A stretch of 64,000 nt of DNA from Mycolicibacterium arabiense (GTDB lineage: Bacteria > Actinomycetota > Actinomycetes > Mycobacteriales > Mycobacteriaceae): positions 2,852,001 to 2,916,000 of the forward strand of contig NZ_AP022593.1 of NCBI RefSeq assembly GCF_010731815.2. The letters run 5' to 3'. Of the stretch, positions 16,544 to 25,680 are shown in pieces. The position numbers and the translations under genes are program-made. Below the pieces are notes generated by a model that was given only the letters and a program-made list of their open reading frames with translations, searched no databases and was not told where the DNA came from. Each line of letters starts with the position of its first letter. Within the stretch, counting starts at the first letter, position 1.

Positions 16544-17980
16544 TCAGGCAGTGACCCATTCGCTGTCGGCCACCCACGGCGACGCCGCGGCGGCGACCGC
16601 CCACGCCTGGTCGGCAGGCACGTCGATGACCCGGTACCCCTTGATCCCTGCCGCAGTCGCCGCGACCAGCGTCGCCACCCCGGCGCGGCGCTGAAACGGC
16701 GTCTGCCGCACCGTCCACCCGATGACCCCCGCGGCGGCGATGCAGTCCCGCCTGCGTTCGACGCTTCCCGACCTCGCGATCAGCCACCTGCCGTCGACGC
16801 TGTGACCCAGCGCACGGGATCGGTCGAAGGCCAGGAAGGCCGCGGCCACCGTGACGGCCGACCAGACCAGCCACGTCCAGGCCGGCGTGCCCGCCACGAC
16901 CAGCGCCACCGCCGCCACCGCGGGAACCAGCAGGGCACGGGTCCAGCGCCTGCGCGTCGCCGCAGCACCGTGTCCGCGCAACGGCCCGTCGGCCACCCCG
17001 GGCGCCGTCAACTCCGTCAGCACGGCCTCGGCCGTCGCGCGTGGGCACGGCGGCAGCAGCAGGGACGCCTCACCCGCCCCGCCGACACCGGTCATCACCG
17101 CGTCCAGTCGGGCGCCGCCGAACGCGCGGACCAGCAGCGGTTCGCGCAGTGTCCCGCCACGCAACCGGCGGGTGTCGTAGGTGTGCTGACGCAGGCGCAG
17201 CAGACCGTGCTCGAGGTTCAGCACGCCTTCGCTGCGCGACAGCACCAGGTTGCCGAACGTGACGAGGCTCCGCAGTACCGACAGCACGAGCGAGGCGACC
17301 AGCACGAAACCGACGAGCCCGACGACCGCGACCACCGCGCCGGCCCGCTCGGCGGCGTCCAGACCCTCCCGGACGAGTGGTGAATCCTCGAGCGTCGCAA
17401 CGACACCGGTCTGGTACACCACGGCCACCGCGGCGGCGATCATCGCCAGTCCGGTGAAGCTCAGCGGGCTGTACCTCAGCCACGAGAGTTCCCACCGGGC
17501 GAGCACGCGGGCCTGCGGCGCCTGAGGTTCGACGTCCGGCGACTCGGTGAGCAGCACGGCGCGCAGTCCCGCGACCTCCTCGACGCGCACCGCGTCGAGC
17601 GCGAAGTCGGCGTCACCGCGGCCCTCCTGTCCGGTGCCGACCTTGACCACGGTGAGGCCGAGCAGCCGGTGCAGCAGCCGGGCGTCGGTCGACACCGAAC
17701 GAATCCTGTTGCGCGGCACCGAGAGCACCCGGCGAGCCAGCACGCCCTCCCGGCGCTGGATCTGCTCGCCGTCGATGCGGTAGCTCGTCGTGAACCAGCG
17801 GGCGACGCCGAACGCCACCAGCAGGCCCAGCGCTGCGGCCGACCACAGCGGATTGCCGGTCGCCGTACCGAGTACCGCCGAACCGATCAGCAGCGGGAGT
17901 TGGCGCAGCACTTCGTGGATCGGGTGCACCAGCAGCATGCGCGGGCTCAGCCGCCGCCACTGCTCGACCGGTGCGCTCAC
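16544..17980 (-). CDS. Membrane protein with three bacterial PH (bPH2/DUF304) domains
   Basis: A 478-residue protein of the YdbT type. Hydrophobic helix pairs (near residues 18-50, 170-200, 215-245 and 360-400) alternate with bPH2 domains. The first domain shows the typical YRIDGEQIQRREGVLARRVLSVPRNRIRSV pattern (split: YRIDGEQIQRREG, VLARRVLSVPRNRI). Gram-positive bPH2 pairs (YdbS/YdbT) have been linked to envelope stress and bacteriocin resistance; the role in mycobacteria is unknown. The GTG start overlaps the stop of the smaller partner gene (GTGA), so the two products are co-translated and probably form a complex. Confidence 0.85.
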   Translation of the reverse strand: MSAPVEQWRRLSPRMLLVHPIHEVLRQLPLLIGSAVLGTATGNPLWSAAALGLLVAFGVARWFTTSYRIDGEQIQRREGVLARRVLSVPRNRIRSVSTDARLLHRLLGLTVVKVGTGQEGRGDADFALDAVRVEEVAGLRAVLLTESPDVEPQAPQARVLARWELSWLRYSPLSFTGLAMIAAAVAVVYQTGVVATLEDSPLVREGLDAAERAGAVVAVVGLVGFVLVASLVLSVLRSLVTFGNLVLSRSEGVLNLEHGLLRLRQHTYDTRRLRGGTLREPLLVRAFGGARLDAVMTGVGGAGEASLLLPPCPRATAEAVLTELTAPGVADGPLRGHGAAATRRRWTRALLVPAVAAVALVVAGTPAWTWLVWSAVTVAAAFLAFDRSRALGHSVDGRWLIARSGSVERRRDCIAAAGVIGWTVRQTPFQRRAGVATLVAATAAGIKGYRVIDVPADQAWAVAAAASPWVADSEWVTA

Positions 17981-18462
17981 GTGGCGTCCTGCTCGCCGAT
18001 CGACGCGACGTCGGTCAGCTGCGCGACGACGCGGTCGGCGACGTCGGTGTCCAACGCCACGATGCGGACCGCACCCGCCGACGACGCCGTCGTCACCGTG
18101 ACGGTCGCGAGCCCGAACAGCCGGTCGAGCGGGCCGCGCTCGGTGTCGACGGTCTGCACCCGCGAGATCGGTGCGATGCGACGCTCCTGCACCAGCCATC
18201 CGGTCCGCGTGTACACCGCGTTGGAGCCAATCTCCCAGCGGTGCACCCGGTATCGCCAGATGGGGACCACGCCGACGAACAGCGCCGCACCCGCCACGGT
18301 CGACGCGGCGGCCAGCCCGTGCAGAACGCCGTATCGCCCGTCGAGCACGAACCATGCCACCTGCGCCACCGCCAGCACCGCCCACGGGATCGCCGCGGAC
18401 ACGGCCCACACCACGGGCGCCTTGCGGCTGGGCGGGTTCGCGGGGTCGATCAGGGTGGACAC
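17977..18462 (-). CDS. Small bacterial PH-domain membrane protein (YdbS-like)
   Basis: A 161-residue protein with two transmembrane helices (about residues 16-38 and 46-70) followed by one bPH2 domain (WEIGSNAVYTRTGWLVQERR, then ISRVQTVDTERGPLDRLFGL). It partners with the three-domain protein encoded next. The start is uncertain. GTG 18462 lies 8 nt after a CATACT box, fitting a leaderless mRNA, while AGGAGG abuts the GTG too closely to act as a Shine-Dalgarno. ATG 18486 would overlap the divergent SDR start codon. The promoter shares its -10 with that SDR. Confidence 0.8.
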   Translation of the reverse strand: MSTLIDPANPPSRKAPVVWAVSAAIPWAVLAVAQVAWFVLDGRYGVLHGLAAASTVAGAALFVGVVPIWRYRVHRWEIGSNAVYTRTGWLVQERRIAPISRVQTVDTERGPLDRLFGLATVTVTTASSAGAVRIVALDTDVADRVVAQLTDVASIGEQDAT

Positions 18463-18469
18463 CCTCCTG

Positions 18470-18477
18470 AGTATGGT
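18470..18477. promoter_or_regulatory. Overlapping divergent -10 boxes (bPH2 operon / SDR)
   Basis: On the plus strand TATGGT (18472-18477) ends 8 nt before ATG 18485. On the minus strand CATACT (18470-18475) ends 8 nt before GTG 18462. The two boxes share 4 bp, and the predicted transcription starts are 23 bp apart. This is one symmetric element firing both ways, with both mRNAs leaderless. Confidence 0.5.
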
Positions 18478-18484
18478 CGTGATC

Positions 18485-19408
18485 ATGAGCGCCAACACGA
18501 AGTGGACCGAGGCAGACGTCACCGATCAGAGCGGGCGGGTCGCGATCGTCACCGGTTCCAACACGGGTCTCGGCTTCCACACCGCGCGCGTGCTGGCCGA
18601 ACGCGGCGCGCGCGTCGTGCTCGCGGTGCGCAACCTCGACAAGGGCAAGGAGGCCGCAGCGCAGATCAGCCGCACCGTCCCAGGCGCCGAGGTCACGCTG
18701 CAGCGGCTCGATCTCGGCTCACTGCAGTCGGTGCGCGAGGCCGCCGAGGAACTCAAGGCCACCCACCCGCGCATCGACCTGTTGATCAACAACGCCGGGC
18801 TGATGTACCCGCCGAAGGGCCACACCGAGGACGGTTTCGAGCTGCAGTTCGGCACCAACCACCTCGCGCACTTCGCGCTGACGGGGTTGCTGCTCGACCA
18901 CCTGCTGCCCGTCGAGGGGTCGCGTGTCGTCGTGGTCGCGAGCATGGCGCACAACATCCGCGCGGGCATCCGCTTCGACGACCTGCAGTGGGAACGCGGT
19001 TACAGCCGGGTCGCCGCCTACGGCCAGTCCAAGCTCGCGAACCTGATGTTCTCCTTCGACCTGCAGCGCCGTCTCGCCGCCAAGGGCGCGAAGACGATCG
19101 CCGTCGCCGCACACCCCGGCATCTCCAACACCGAACTCATGCGGCACCTACCCGGCGGCAGCCTGCCGATCGTGCTGCGCGCGGCCGGGCTGGTCACCAA
19201 CAGTCCCGCGATGGGCGCGCTGGCGACGCTGCGCGCCGCGACCGACCCGCAGGTGAAGGGCGGGCAGTACTACGGCCCCGACGGGTTCCGCGAGCTGCGC
19301 GGCCACCCCGTGCTGGTGTCGTCGAGCGCGCAGTCGCGCGACGAAGCAGTCCAGCAGCGGCTGTGGACGGTGTCCGAGGAACTCACCGGCGTCACGTTCC
19401 CGGTGTAG
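18485..19408 (+). CDS. SDR-family oxidoreductase (Rv0439c-like)
   Basis: A 307-residue NAD(P)-dependent SDR with TGSNTGLGFHTA, LLINNAGLMYPP, and YGQSK (Tyr-x3-Lys). It is the expected syntenic neighbour of groEL2 in mycobacteria, here displaced from it by about 12 kb of inserted genes. The SDR at 6969-7862 is a clear paralogue over the whole length. ATG 18485 lies 8 nt after TATGGT, so the mRNA is probably leaderless. moeA starts 2 bp after the stop, forming an operon, which may be positional rather than functional. The substrate is unknown; the sequence resembles retinol dehydrogenase-like enzymes. Confidence 0.9.
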   Translation: MSANTKWTEADVTDQSGRVAIVTGSNTGLGFHTARVLAERGARVVLAVRNLDKGKEAAAQISRTVPGAEVTLQRLDLGSLQSVREAAEELKATHPRIDLLINNAGLMYPPKGHTEDGFELQFGTNHLAHFALTGLLLDHLLPVEGSRVVVVASMAHNIRAGIRFDDLQWERGYSRVAAYGQSKLANLMFSFDLQRRLAAKGAKTIAVAAHPGISNTELMRHLPGGSLPIVLRAAGLVTNSPAMGALATLRAATDPQVKGGQYYGPDGFRELRGHPVLVSSSAQSRDEAVQQRLWTVSEELTGVTFPV

Positions 19409-19410
19409 CC

Positions 19411-20604
19411 GTGCGGTCCGTCGAGGAACACCAGCGGGTCGTCGCCGGGCTGATCACCGCGCGCGGCGCCGTCGCCACACCCGTGCCCGACGCTCTCGGC
19501 CTGGTGCTCGCCGCGGACGTCGTGGCCCCACTGTCGCTGCCGGGCTTCGACAACTCCGCGATGGACGGGTACGCCGTGTTCGCCGAGGACGTCGCAGCCG
19601 CCACCGAGGAGTCGCCGGTGACCCTGCCCGTGGCCGAGGACATCCCGGCCGGGCGGACCGACCCGCTCACCCTGGCGCCCGGGACGGCGCACCGCATCAT
19701 GACCGGTGCGCCGCTGCCCTCGGGCGCGACCGCCATCGTCCCCGTCGAGGTCACCGACGGCGGTACCGAGACGGTCACCATCCGCCGCGCGAGCCGGCCC
19801 GGCCAGCACCTGCGGCACGCAGGCGAGGACGTCACCGAGGGCACGACCGTCCTGCGCGCCGGACAGGTCCTGACACCCGCCGCGCTCGGCCTGGTCGCCG
19901 CACTGGGCTTGGCCGATGTCAGCGTGGTCCCCCGGCAGCGGGTCCTGGTCATGTCGACCGGATCGGAACTGGTCGCGCCAGGAACGCCCCTGCTGCCCGG
20001 TCAGATCTACGAGTCCAACGCCGTCATGCTCGCCGCCGCGGTGCGCGACGCAGGCGCCGAGGTCACCACCGTGGCGATGACGGCCGACGACGTCGCGACG
20101 TTCCGCGGCACCCTGCTCGAGCACGCGCGCGACGCAGACCTCGTCATCACCACCGGCGGGGTCAGCGCAGGCGCCTACGAGGTGGTCAAGGACTCGCTCG
20201 GTGGCGAAGTCGAGTTCGTGAAGGTGGCGATGCAGCCGGGCATGCCCCAGGGGGGAGGACGGGTCGCCGACACGGGTACGCCGATCGTCACGCTGCCCGG
20301 CAACCCCGTCAGCGCACTGGTCTCGTTCGAGGTCTTCCTGCGCGGCCCACTGCGCGCCGCGATGGGCGTCCCGCAGCCGGAGCGCACCCGCCGCGAGGTG
20401 ACGCTCGGCGAATCGCTGACCTCGCCCCAGGGTCGGCGGCAGTTCCGGCGCGGCGTACTCGACGGCGACGTCGTCACCAGTTACGGCCCGCCCGCGTCGC
20501 ATCACCTGCGTTGGCTGGCATCGGCGAACTGTCTGCTGGAGATCGAAGAGGACGTCACCGAGGTGGCCGAAGGGTCCACGGTGCGGGTCTGGGATCTGAC
20601 CTGA
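19411..20604 (+). CDS. moeA2: Molybdopterin molybdotransferase MoeA
   Basis: A 397-residue enzyme that inserts molybdate into adenylylated molybdopterin, the last step of Mo-cofactor synthesis. The N-terminal DNSAMDGYAV, the middle RIMTGAPLPSGAT, the MPT-binding domain with MSTGSEL and TTGGVSAGAYE, and LPGNPVSALVSFE are all diagnostic. The GGVS loop ends in AYE rather than the commoner DYD; a conservative Glu replaces the Asp. The start is GTG 19411, just after the SDR stop. Mycobacteria carry two moeA genes, and position (Rv0438c) suggests moeA2. Confidence 0.95.
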   Translation: MRSVEEHQRVVAGLITARGAVATPVPDALGLVLAADVVAPLSLPGFDNSAMDGYAVFAEDVAAATEESPVTLPVAEDIPAGRTDPLTLAPGTAHRIMTGAPLPSGATAIVPVEVTDGGTETVTIRRASRPGQHLRHAGEDVTEGTTVLRAGQVLTPAALGLVAALGLADVSVVPRQRVLVMSTGSELVAPGTPLLPGQIYESNAVMLAAAVRDAGAEVTTVAMTADDVATFRGTLLEHARDADLVITTGGVSAGAYEVVKDSLGGEVEFVKVAMQPGMPQGGGRVADTGTPIVTLPGNPVSALVSFEVFLRGPLRAAMGVPQPERTRREVTLGESLTSPQGRRQFRRGVLDGDVVTSYGPPASHHLRWLASANCLLEIEEDVTEVAEGSTVRVWDLT

Positions 20605-20652
20605 TTTCGCGAAGGGCCCTCCCGGCGCACCCGGCCACCGCCGGAGAGTCGT

Positions 20653-20658
20653 TAGAAT
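20653..20658 (+). promoter_or_regulatory. -10 box of psd-pssA operon
   Basis: TAGAAT lies 10 nt before the psd ATG at 20668, so transcription should start about 3 nt upstream of the start codon or at it. No Shine-Dalgarno is visible. Confidence 0.45.
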
Positions 20659-20667
20659 CGGAACCCC

Positions 20668-21384
20668 ATGGCCAGACCCGCGCGACCGCCTGCGGTCGAA
20701 GACCATAGTTCCGAGCTGTCCCGCTTCGTCGACCTCGTCCGGTCGACCGTCCCGCCGGTGCACCCGGCCGGCCTCCCGTTCATCGCGGGCGGGCTCGGGC
20801 TTGCCGCCGTCGGACGCAAACACCGCCTGGTCCGCAACGTCGGACTGACCGCCGCGGGCGCCTGCGCCGGCTTCTTCCGGCATCCACCCCGAGTGCCGCC
20901 GACCAGGCCAAACCTGGTCGTCGCGCCCGCAGACGGCCTGGTGACGCTGATCGACGAGGCCACGCCGCCCGCCGAGCTGAACCTGCCTGACACGCCGATG
21001 AAGCGGGTCAGCATCTTCCTGTCGATCTTCGATGCCCACGTGCAGCGGGCGCCGGTGGCGGGCGACGTCGTCACGGTCAAGCACCGGCCCGGCCAGTTCC
21101 AGTCGGCCGACAAGGACACCGCGAGCGCCGACAACGAACGCAACAGCGTGTGGCTCCGCACCCCGAATGGCGTCGACGTGGTGGCCGTTCAGATCGCCGG
21201 GCTGATCGCCCGCCGCATCGTCTGCTCGACGCACGCCGGGGCCACGCTCGAACTCGGCGAGACCTACGGCCTGATCCGGTTCGGCTCGCGCCTCGACACG
21301 TACTTCCCCGCCGACGCGAACGTCATCGTCGAACTCGGGCAGCGCGCCATCGGTGGCGAGACCCCGCTCGCGGAGTTGGCGTGA
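20668..21384 (+). CDS. psd: Phosphatidylserine decarboxylase proenzyme
   Basis: A 238-residue type II (short) Psd that decarboxylates phosphatidylserine to phosphatidylethanolamine. The self-cleavage site is Gly-Ser in [12 protein letters not shown] near the C-terminus; cleavage leaves the Ser as a pyruvoyl prosthetic group on the small subunit. [16 protein letters not shown] holds the conserved His-x-x-R segment. One short hydrophobic stretch (about residues 33-70) suggests membrane association. The stop overlaps the pssA GTG (GTGA). The -10 box TAGAAT (20653-20658) is nearly adjacent, so the leader is minimal. Confidence 0.95.
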   Translation: MARPARPPAVEDHSSELSRFVDLVRSTVPPVHPAGLPFIAGGLGLAAVGRKHRLVRNVGLTAAGACAGFFRHPPRVPPTRPNLVVAPADGLVTLIDEATPPAELNLPDTPMKRVSIFLSIFDAHVQRAPVAGDVVTVKHRPGQFQSADKDTASADNERNSVWLRTPNGVDVVAVQIAGLIARRIVCSTHAGATLELGETYGLIRFGSRLDTYFPADANVIVELGQRAIGGETPLAELA

Positions 21385-22274
21385 CCAAACCCCACGGTGG
21401 CCGCCCGAAGGCAATGCGCATCCTGCCAAGCGCGACCACCGTGCTGGCCATCTGCGCCGGGCTGACGTCGATCAAGTTCGCACTCGACGACCGGCCGCAC
21501 ATCGCGCTGGCGCTCATCGGCGCGGCCGCCGTGCTCGACGGGATCGACGGCGGCATCGCCCGCGCCCTGGACGCGCAGTCCCGGATGGGCGCCGAGATCG
21601 ACTCGCTGGCCGACGCCGTCAACTTCGGCGTGGCACCGGCCCTCGTCGTCTACGTGACCCTGCTGCCCGAGACGCCGGTGGGCTGGATCTTCGTCCTGCT
21701 GTACGCGGTGTGCATCGTGCTGCGGCTGGCCCGGTTCAACGCGCTGCTCGACGACGACACCCGTCCCGCCTACACCCGCGAGTTCTTCACGGGCATGCCC
21801 GCACCGTGCGGCGCCGTCGGCGTGATCGGTCCGCTGGCCGCGCAGTTGCAGTTCGGCGAGGGTTGGTGGACCTCGCACTGGTTCGTCTGTCTCTGGCTGG
21901 CAGCCAACTCGGCGCTGCTGGTCAGCCGGGTGCCGACCCTTGCCCTGAAGGCGATCTCGGTGCCGACGAACGCGGCGCCGATCCTGCTGATCCTCGTCGC
22001 GATAGCCGCCGCGGGTCTGCTGCTGTTCCCGTACGTGCTGGTGCTGCTGATCATCGCGGGCTACGTGTGCATCATCCCGTTCACCATCCGCAGCCAGCGC
22101 TGGGTGGCGGCCCGCCCGGAGGCGTGGGACGCCAAGCCGCAGCAGCGCCGCGCAGCGCGACGCGCGATCCGCCGCGCCGAGCCGAACCGTCGCTCGATGT
22201 CGCGCCTCGGGCTGCGCAAGCCGGGCGCGCACCCGAACTCCCTCGACCAAGACCCCCGCAACCCGCGACGATGA
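21381..22274 (+). CDS. pssA: CDP-diacylglycerol-serine O-phosphatidyltransferase
   Basis: A 297-residue integral membrane enzyme that makes phosphatidylserine, the substrate of the preceding Psd. The CDP-alcohol phosphotransferase signature D-G-x2-A-R-x8-G-x3-D-x3-D is complete in [15 protein letters not shown] and the following AEIDSLAD. Six to eight hydrophobic helices cover residues 20-240. The C-terminal 60 residues are basic ([17 protein letters not shown]), probably touching the membrane face. The GTG start is coupled to psd by GTGA, and the stop overlaps the AAA gene by ATGA. Confidence 0.95.
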   Translation: MTKPHGGRPKAMRILPSATTVLAICAGLTSIKFALDDRPHIALALIGAAAVLDGIDGGIARALDAQSRMGAEIDSLADAVNFGVAPALVVYVTLLPETPVGWIFVLLYAVCIVLRLARFNALLDDDTRPAYTREFFTGMPAPCGAVGVIGPLAAQLQFGEGWWTSHWFVCLWLAANSALLVSRVPTLALKAISVPTNAAPILLILVAIAAAGLLLFPYVLVLLIIAGYVCIIPFTIRSQRWVAARPEAWDAKPQQRRAARRAIRRAEPNRRSMSRLGLRKPGAHPNSLDQDPRNPRR

Positions 22275-24490
22275 CGCACACCGACGGTGTCGTCGAGGAT
22301 TCGGGCGAGGCGCCGCTGACCCATCTGCGGCTCATCGCGCGGCTCAACACCTCGGCCCTGGATTCGCGGCGAGGCGTGGTCCGGCTGCATCCGGAAGTGC
22401 TCGCCGCACTCGGGATCCGGGAGTGGGATGCCGTGGCGCTGACCGGCTCCCGCACGACCGCCGCCGTGGTCGGCATCGCCCCGTCCGGCACCCCGCCCGG
22501 CATGGCGCTGCTCGACGACGTGACGATGTCGAACGCCGGTCTGCGCGAGAGCGCGTCGGTGATCGTCGCCCCCGTGACCGTGTACGGCGCGAGGTCGGTG
22601 ACGTTGACGGGGTCCCGCCTGGCGAGCAACTCCGTGTCGTCGGCGACGCTGCGCATGGCCCTGCTCGGCAAGGTCATGACGGTCGGCGACACCGTGTCAC
22701 TGCTGCCTCGCGACCTCGGACCTGGCACGTCCACCTCCGCCGCGACGTCCGCGCTGGCGTCGTCGGTCGGCATTACGTGGACCTCGGAACTGCTCTCCGT
22801 CGTCGCCGTCGATCCGCCAGGACCGGTGAGCGTGCAACCGAACACGTCGGTGTCGTGGGGCGACGTCGCCGCCGGATCCGACGGTGCGGCCGCCACCGCC
22901 TCGACCGTCCGGCAGCCCGTCGCGAGCACCCCCGCACCCGTCGTCGCGATCGACGACCTCAAGGGCGCCACCGCGCAGGCGGCCCGGCTCGGCGAATGGC
23001 TGAAGCTGGCCCTCGACGAACCCAAGCTGCTCGAGACGCTGGGCGCGAAGCCCAATCTCGGCGTGCTGGTGTCGGGGCCGGCGGGCGTCGGCAAGGCCAC
23101 CTTGGTGCGCACCGTGTGCGACGGCCGCCGACTCGTCGAACTCGACGGGCCCGACATCGGGGCACTGCGCGCCGAGGACCGGCTGACGGCGGTGGCCGAG
23201 GCCGCCGCCCAGGTGCGCGAGGGTGGCGGGGTCCTGCTCATCACCGACGTCGACGCGCTGCTGCCCGCCACCGCCGAACCGGTCGCGACGCCGATCCTCG
23301 GCGAACTGCGCACCGCGGTCGCCACCCGCGGAGTCGCCTTCGTCGGGACGTCGGCGATGCCCGACGCCGTCGACGCCCGGCTGCGCGCCCCCGACCTCTG
23401 CGACCGCGAACTGGGTCTGAGTCTGCCCGACGGCGCCACCCGCAAGGCCCTGCTCGAGGTGCTCCTACGGGGCGTACCGTCCCAGGAACTCGACCTCGAC
23501 GAGATCGGCCAGCGCACACCGGGTTTCGTGGTCGCCGACCTGGCGGCCCTGGTCCGCGAGGCCGCGTTGCGGGCCGCGGCCCGCGCGAGCGCCGACGGCG
23601 AGCCACCCGCGCTGACGCAGGACGACGTGACCGGGGCGCTGACGGTGATCCGGCCGCTGTCCCGCTCGGCGACCGAGGAGATCGCGGTCGGGTCCGTAAC
23701 GCTCGAGGACGTCGGCGACATGGTCGAGACCAAGCAGGCGCTGACCGAAGCGGTGCTGTGGCCCCTTCAGCATCCCGACACGTTCACCCGCCTCGGCGTC
23801 GATCCGCCCCACGGCGTGCTGCTCTACGGCCCGCCCGGATGCGGCAAGACATTCGTTGTGCGGGCACTCGCCAGCACCGGTCGACTGTCAGTGCATGCGG
23901 TCAAGGGCGCCGAGCTGATGGACAAGTGGGTGGGGTCGTCGGAGAAGTCGGTCCGCGAGTTGTTCCGCCGGGCACGGGATTCCGCGCCGTCGCTGATCTT
24001 CCTCGACGAGGTCGACGCGCTCGCGCCGCGGCGCGGGCAGAGTTCGGACTCCGGCGTGACCGACCGCGTGGTGGCCGCACTGCTGACCGAACTCGACGGC
24101 ATCGACCCGCTGCGCGACGTGGTGGTACTGGGCGCCACCAACCGCCCCGACCTGATCGACCCCGCGCTGCTGCGGCCGGGCCGGCTGGAGAAGCTGGTGT
24201 TCGTCCCGCCGCCGGACGCCGACGCGCGCCGCGACATCCTGCGCACCGCGGGCAAGTCCATACCGCTCAGTCCCGACGTCGATCTGGATGCCGTCGCCGA
24301 CGAACTCGAGGGCTATAGCGCGGCGGATTGCGTTGCGCTGCTGCGGGAGTCGGCACTGACCGCGATGCGGCGGTCGATCGACGCGGCCGACGTGACGGTC
24401 GCCGACGTCGACAAGGCCCGCGCGACCGTGCGGCCGTCCCTGGACCCGGCCCAGGTCGCGTCGCTGCAGGCGTTCTCCGAACGGCGCTAG
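22271..24490 (+). CDS. Cdc48/VCP-like AAA ATPase with two AAA modules
   Basis: A 739-residue protein matching the Rv0435c family. The N-terminal 90 residues form a Cdc48-type double-psi barrel (RLNTSALDSRRGVVRLHPE). Module 1 is degenerate: Walker A GPAGVGKATL near residue 269 and ITDVDAL in place of a DE-type Walker B. Module 2 is canonical: GPPGCGKTFV near 520, FLDEVDAL, GATNRPDLIDPALLRPGR with the sensor and arginine finger. Module 1 probably binds ATP without hydrolysing it efficiently. It likely remodels or extracts proteins, possibly in the membrane given coupling to pssA (ATGA), but the substrate is unknown. Confidence 0.92.
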   Translation: MTHTDGVVEDSGEAPLTHLRLIARLNTSALDSRRGVVRLHPEVLAALGIREWDAVALTGSRTTAAVVGIAPSGTPPGMALLDDVTMSNAGLRESASVIVAPVTVYGARSVTLTGSRLASNSVSSATLRMALLGKVMTVGDTVSLLPRDLGPGTSTSAATSALASSVGITWTSELLSVVAVDPPGPVSVQPNTSVSWGDVAAGSDGAAATASTVRQPVASTPAPVVAIDDLKGATAQAARLGEWLKLALDEPKLLETLGAKPNLGVLVSGPAGVGKATLVRTVCDGRRLVELDGPDIGALRAEDRLTAVAEAAAQVREGGGVLLITDVDALLPATAEPVATPILGELRTAVATRGVAFVGTSAMPDAVDARLRAPDLCDRELGLSLPDGATRKALLEVLLRGVPSQELDLDEIGQRTPGFVVADLAALVREAALRAAARASADGEPPALTQDDVTGALTVIRPLSRSATEEIAVGSVTLEDVGDMVETKQALTEAVLWPLQHPDTFTRLGVDPPHGVLLYGPPGCGKTFVVRALASTGRLSVHAVKGAELMDKWVGSSEKSVRELFRRARDSAPSLIFLDEVDALAPRRGQSSDSGVTDRVVAALLTELDGIDPLRDVVVLGATNRPDLIDPALLRPGRLEKLVFVPPPDADARRDILRTAGKSIPLSPDVDLDAVADELEGYSAADCVALLRESALTAMRRSIDAADVTVADVDKARATVRPSLDPAQVASLQAFSERR

Positions 24491-24494
24491 CGCG

Positions 24495-25550
24495 CTACGG
24501 CCGGGCCTCGAGCACGAGGTTGAACGGCGTCTCGGTGGCACGCCGGAAACGGGCGAAACCGGCTCCGTCGACCACGACCTCGCGCAGTCGGGCCTCGCCC
24601 GCCTGCGCACCGAGCGCAGGACCATTGCGCGCGAGCGACACCGGCACGCAGATCTGCGTCGACGCCCCGTACATGACCCGGCCGACCGGGGTCATGTTGT
24701 CGGCCACGCTGTCGTTGGCGAACGGTTCCACGATCATCGCCGTACCGTCGCCGTTCAACGCCTCGCGCGCGTGCCGTGCCGCCGTGACCGGATCAGCCAT
24801 GTCGTGCAGGCAGTCGAAGAACGCGATCAGATCGAAGTCCTCGTCCTCGTAGCCGATTGCGTCGGCGACCTCGAACCGCGTGTTGCCGGCGACCCCCGCC
24901 GCTGCCGCCTTCTCGCGGGCCACGTCGATCGACTCACCGTGGTAGTCGTATCCGACGAACTGGCTCGCGGGGTAGGTCTTGGCCATCAGGATCGTGCTGG
25001 CGCCGTGGCCACACCCGACGTCGCCGACCTTCGCGCCACTCGTCAGCTTGTCCACCACCCCGTCGAGTGCCGGCAACCACGACTCGATCAGGTTGGCGTT
25101 GTAGCTGGCGCGAAAGAAGCGTTCGGTGCCCTCGAAGAGGCAGGCGTGGTGCTCGCCCCACTCCATGCCCTGCCCCGAGGCGAAGTTCTCGAGCGTGTGC
25201 GTCAACGCATGAAACGTTGCCTCCACCAAGTTGTAGGCGCCGGGCAGGTCGACGGGTCCGTTGGGGTCGGCCAGGCACGCCGCCTGTTCGGGGGTCAGCG
25301 ACCACCGGTCGGTTGCGGGGTCGAACTCGACGTACCCGCCCGCGCCCTGGTTGCCGAGCCACTCGCGGACGTAGCGTTCGTCGGTGCCGGTGCGTTCGGC
25401 CAGTTCGCTCGGACTGAGCGCGCCGCGGGCCAGTTCGCGGTACAGCCCAAGGCGGTCGCCGACCAGCATCAGCGTGGCGCTCATGGCGGCACCGAGGTCA
25501 CCCACCGCCTTGCCGAGGAATTCGTTCAGCTTGTTCTCGTCGACGTCCAT
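24495..25550 (-). CDS. Class I SAM-dependent methyltransferase with N-terminal winged helix
   Basis: A 351-residue methyltransferase. Residues 1-90 form a winged-helix/dimerisation region (LSPSELAERTGTDERYVREWL), as in rRNA- or small-molecule O-methyltransferases. Motif I is VGDVGCGHGAST near residue 172, motif II includes VGYDYHGES, and DLIAFFDCLHDM is the post-motif region. The target is unknown; metabolite methylation is more likely than RNA. ATG 25550 has a good Shine-Dalgarno (AAAGGAG). Convergent with the AAA gene, with a 4-bp gap. Confidence 0.88.
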   Translation of the reverse strand: MDVDENKLNEFLGKAVGDLGAAMSATLMLVGDRLGLYRELARGALSPSELAERTGTDERYVREWLGNQGAGGYVEFDPATDRWSLTPEQAACLADPNGPVDLPGAYNLVEATFHALTHTLENFASGQGMEWGEHHACLFEGTERFFRASYNANLIESWLPALDGVVDKLTSGAKVGDVGCGHGASTILMAKTYPASQFVGYDYHGESIDVAREKAAAAGVAGNTRFEVADAIGYEDEDFDLIAFFDCLHDMADPVTAARHAREALNGDGTAMIVEPFANDSVADNMTPVGRVMYGASTQICVPVSLARNGPALGAQAGEARLREVVVDGAGFARFRRATETPFNLVLEARP

Positions 25551-25680
25551 GATGACGCTCCTTTGCTCGCCGGTCGTGGATCTTCCATGATCCTGGCGAA
25601 GAGAGCGAATGTGACGAAAACGGACCGATCAGTGCGTATCCAAACGAACCCAGGTGTTTAGCTAATCTCGATACGTGGGC

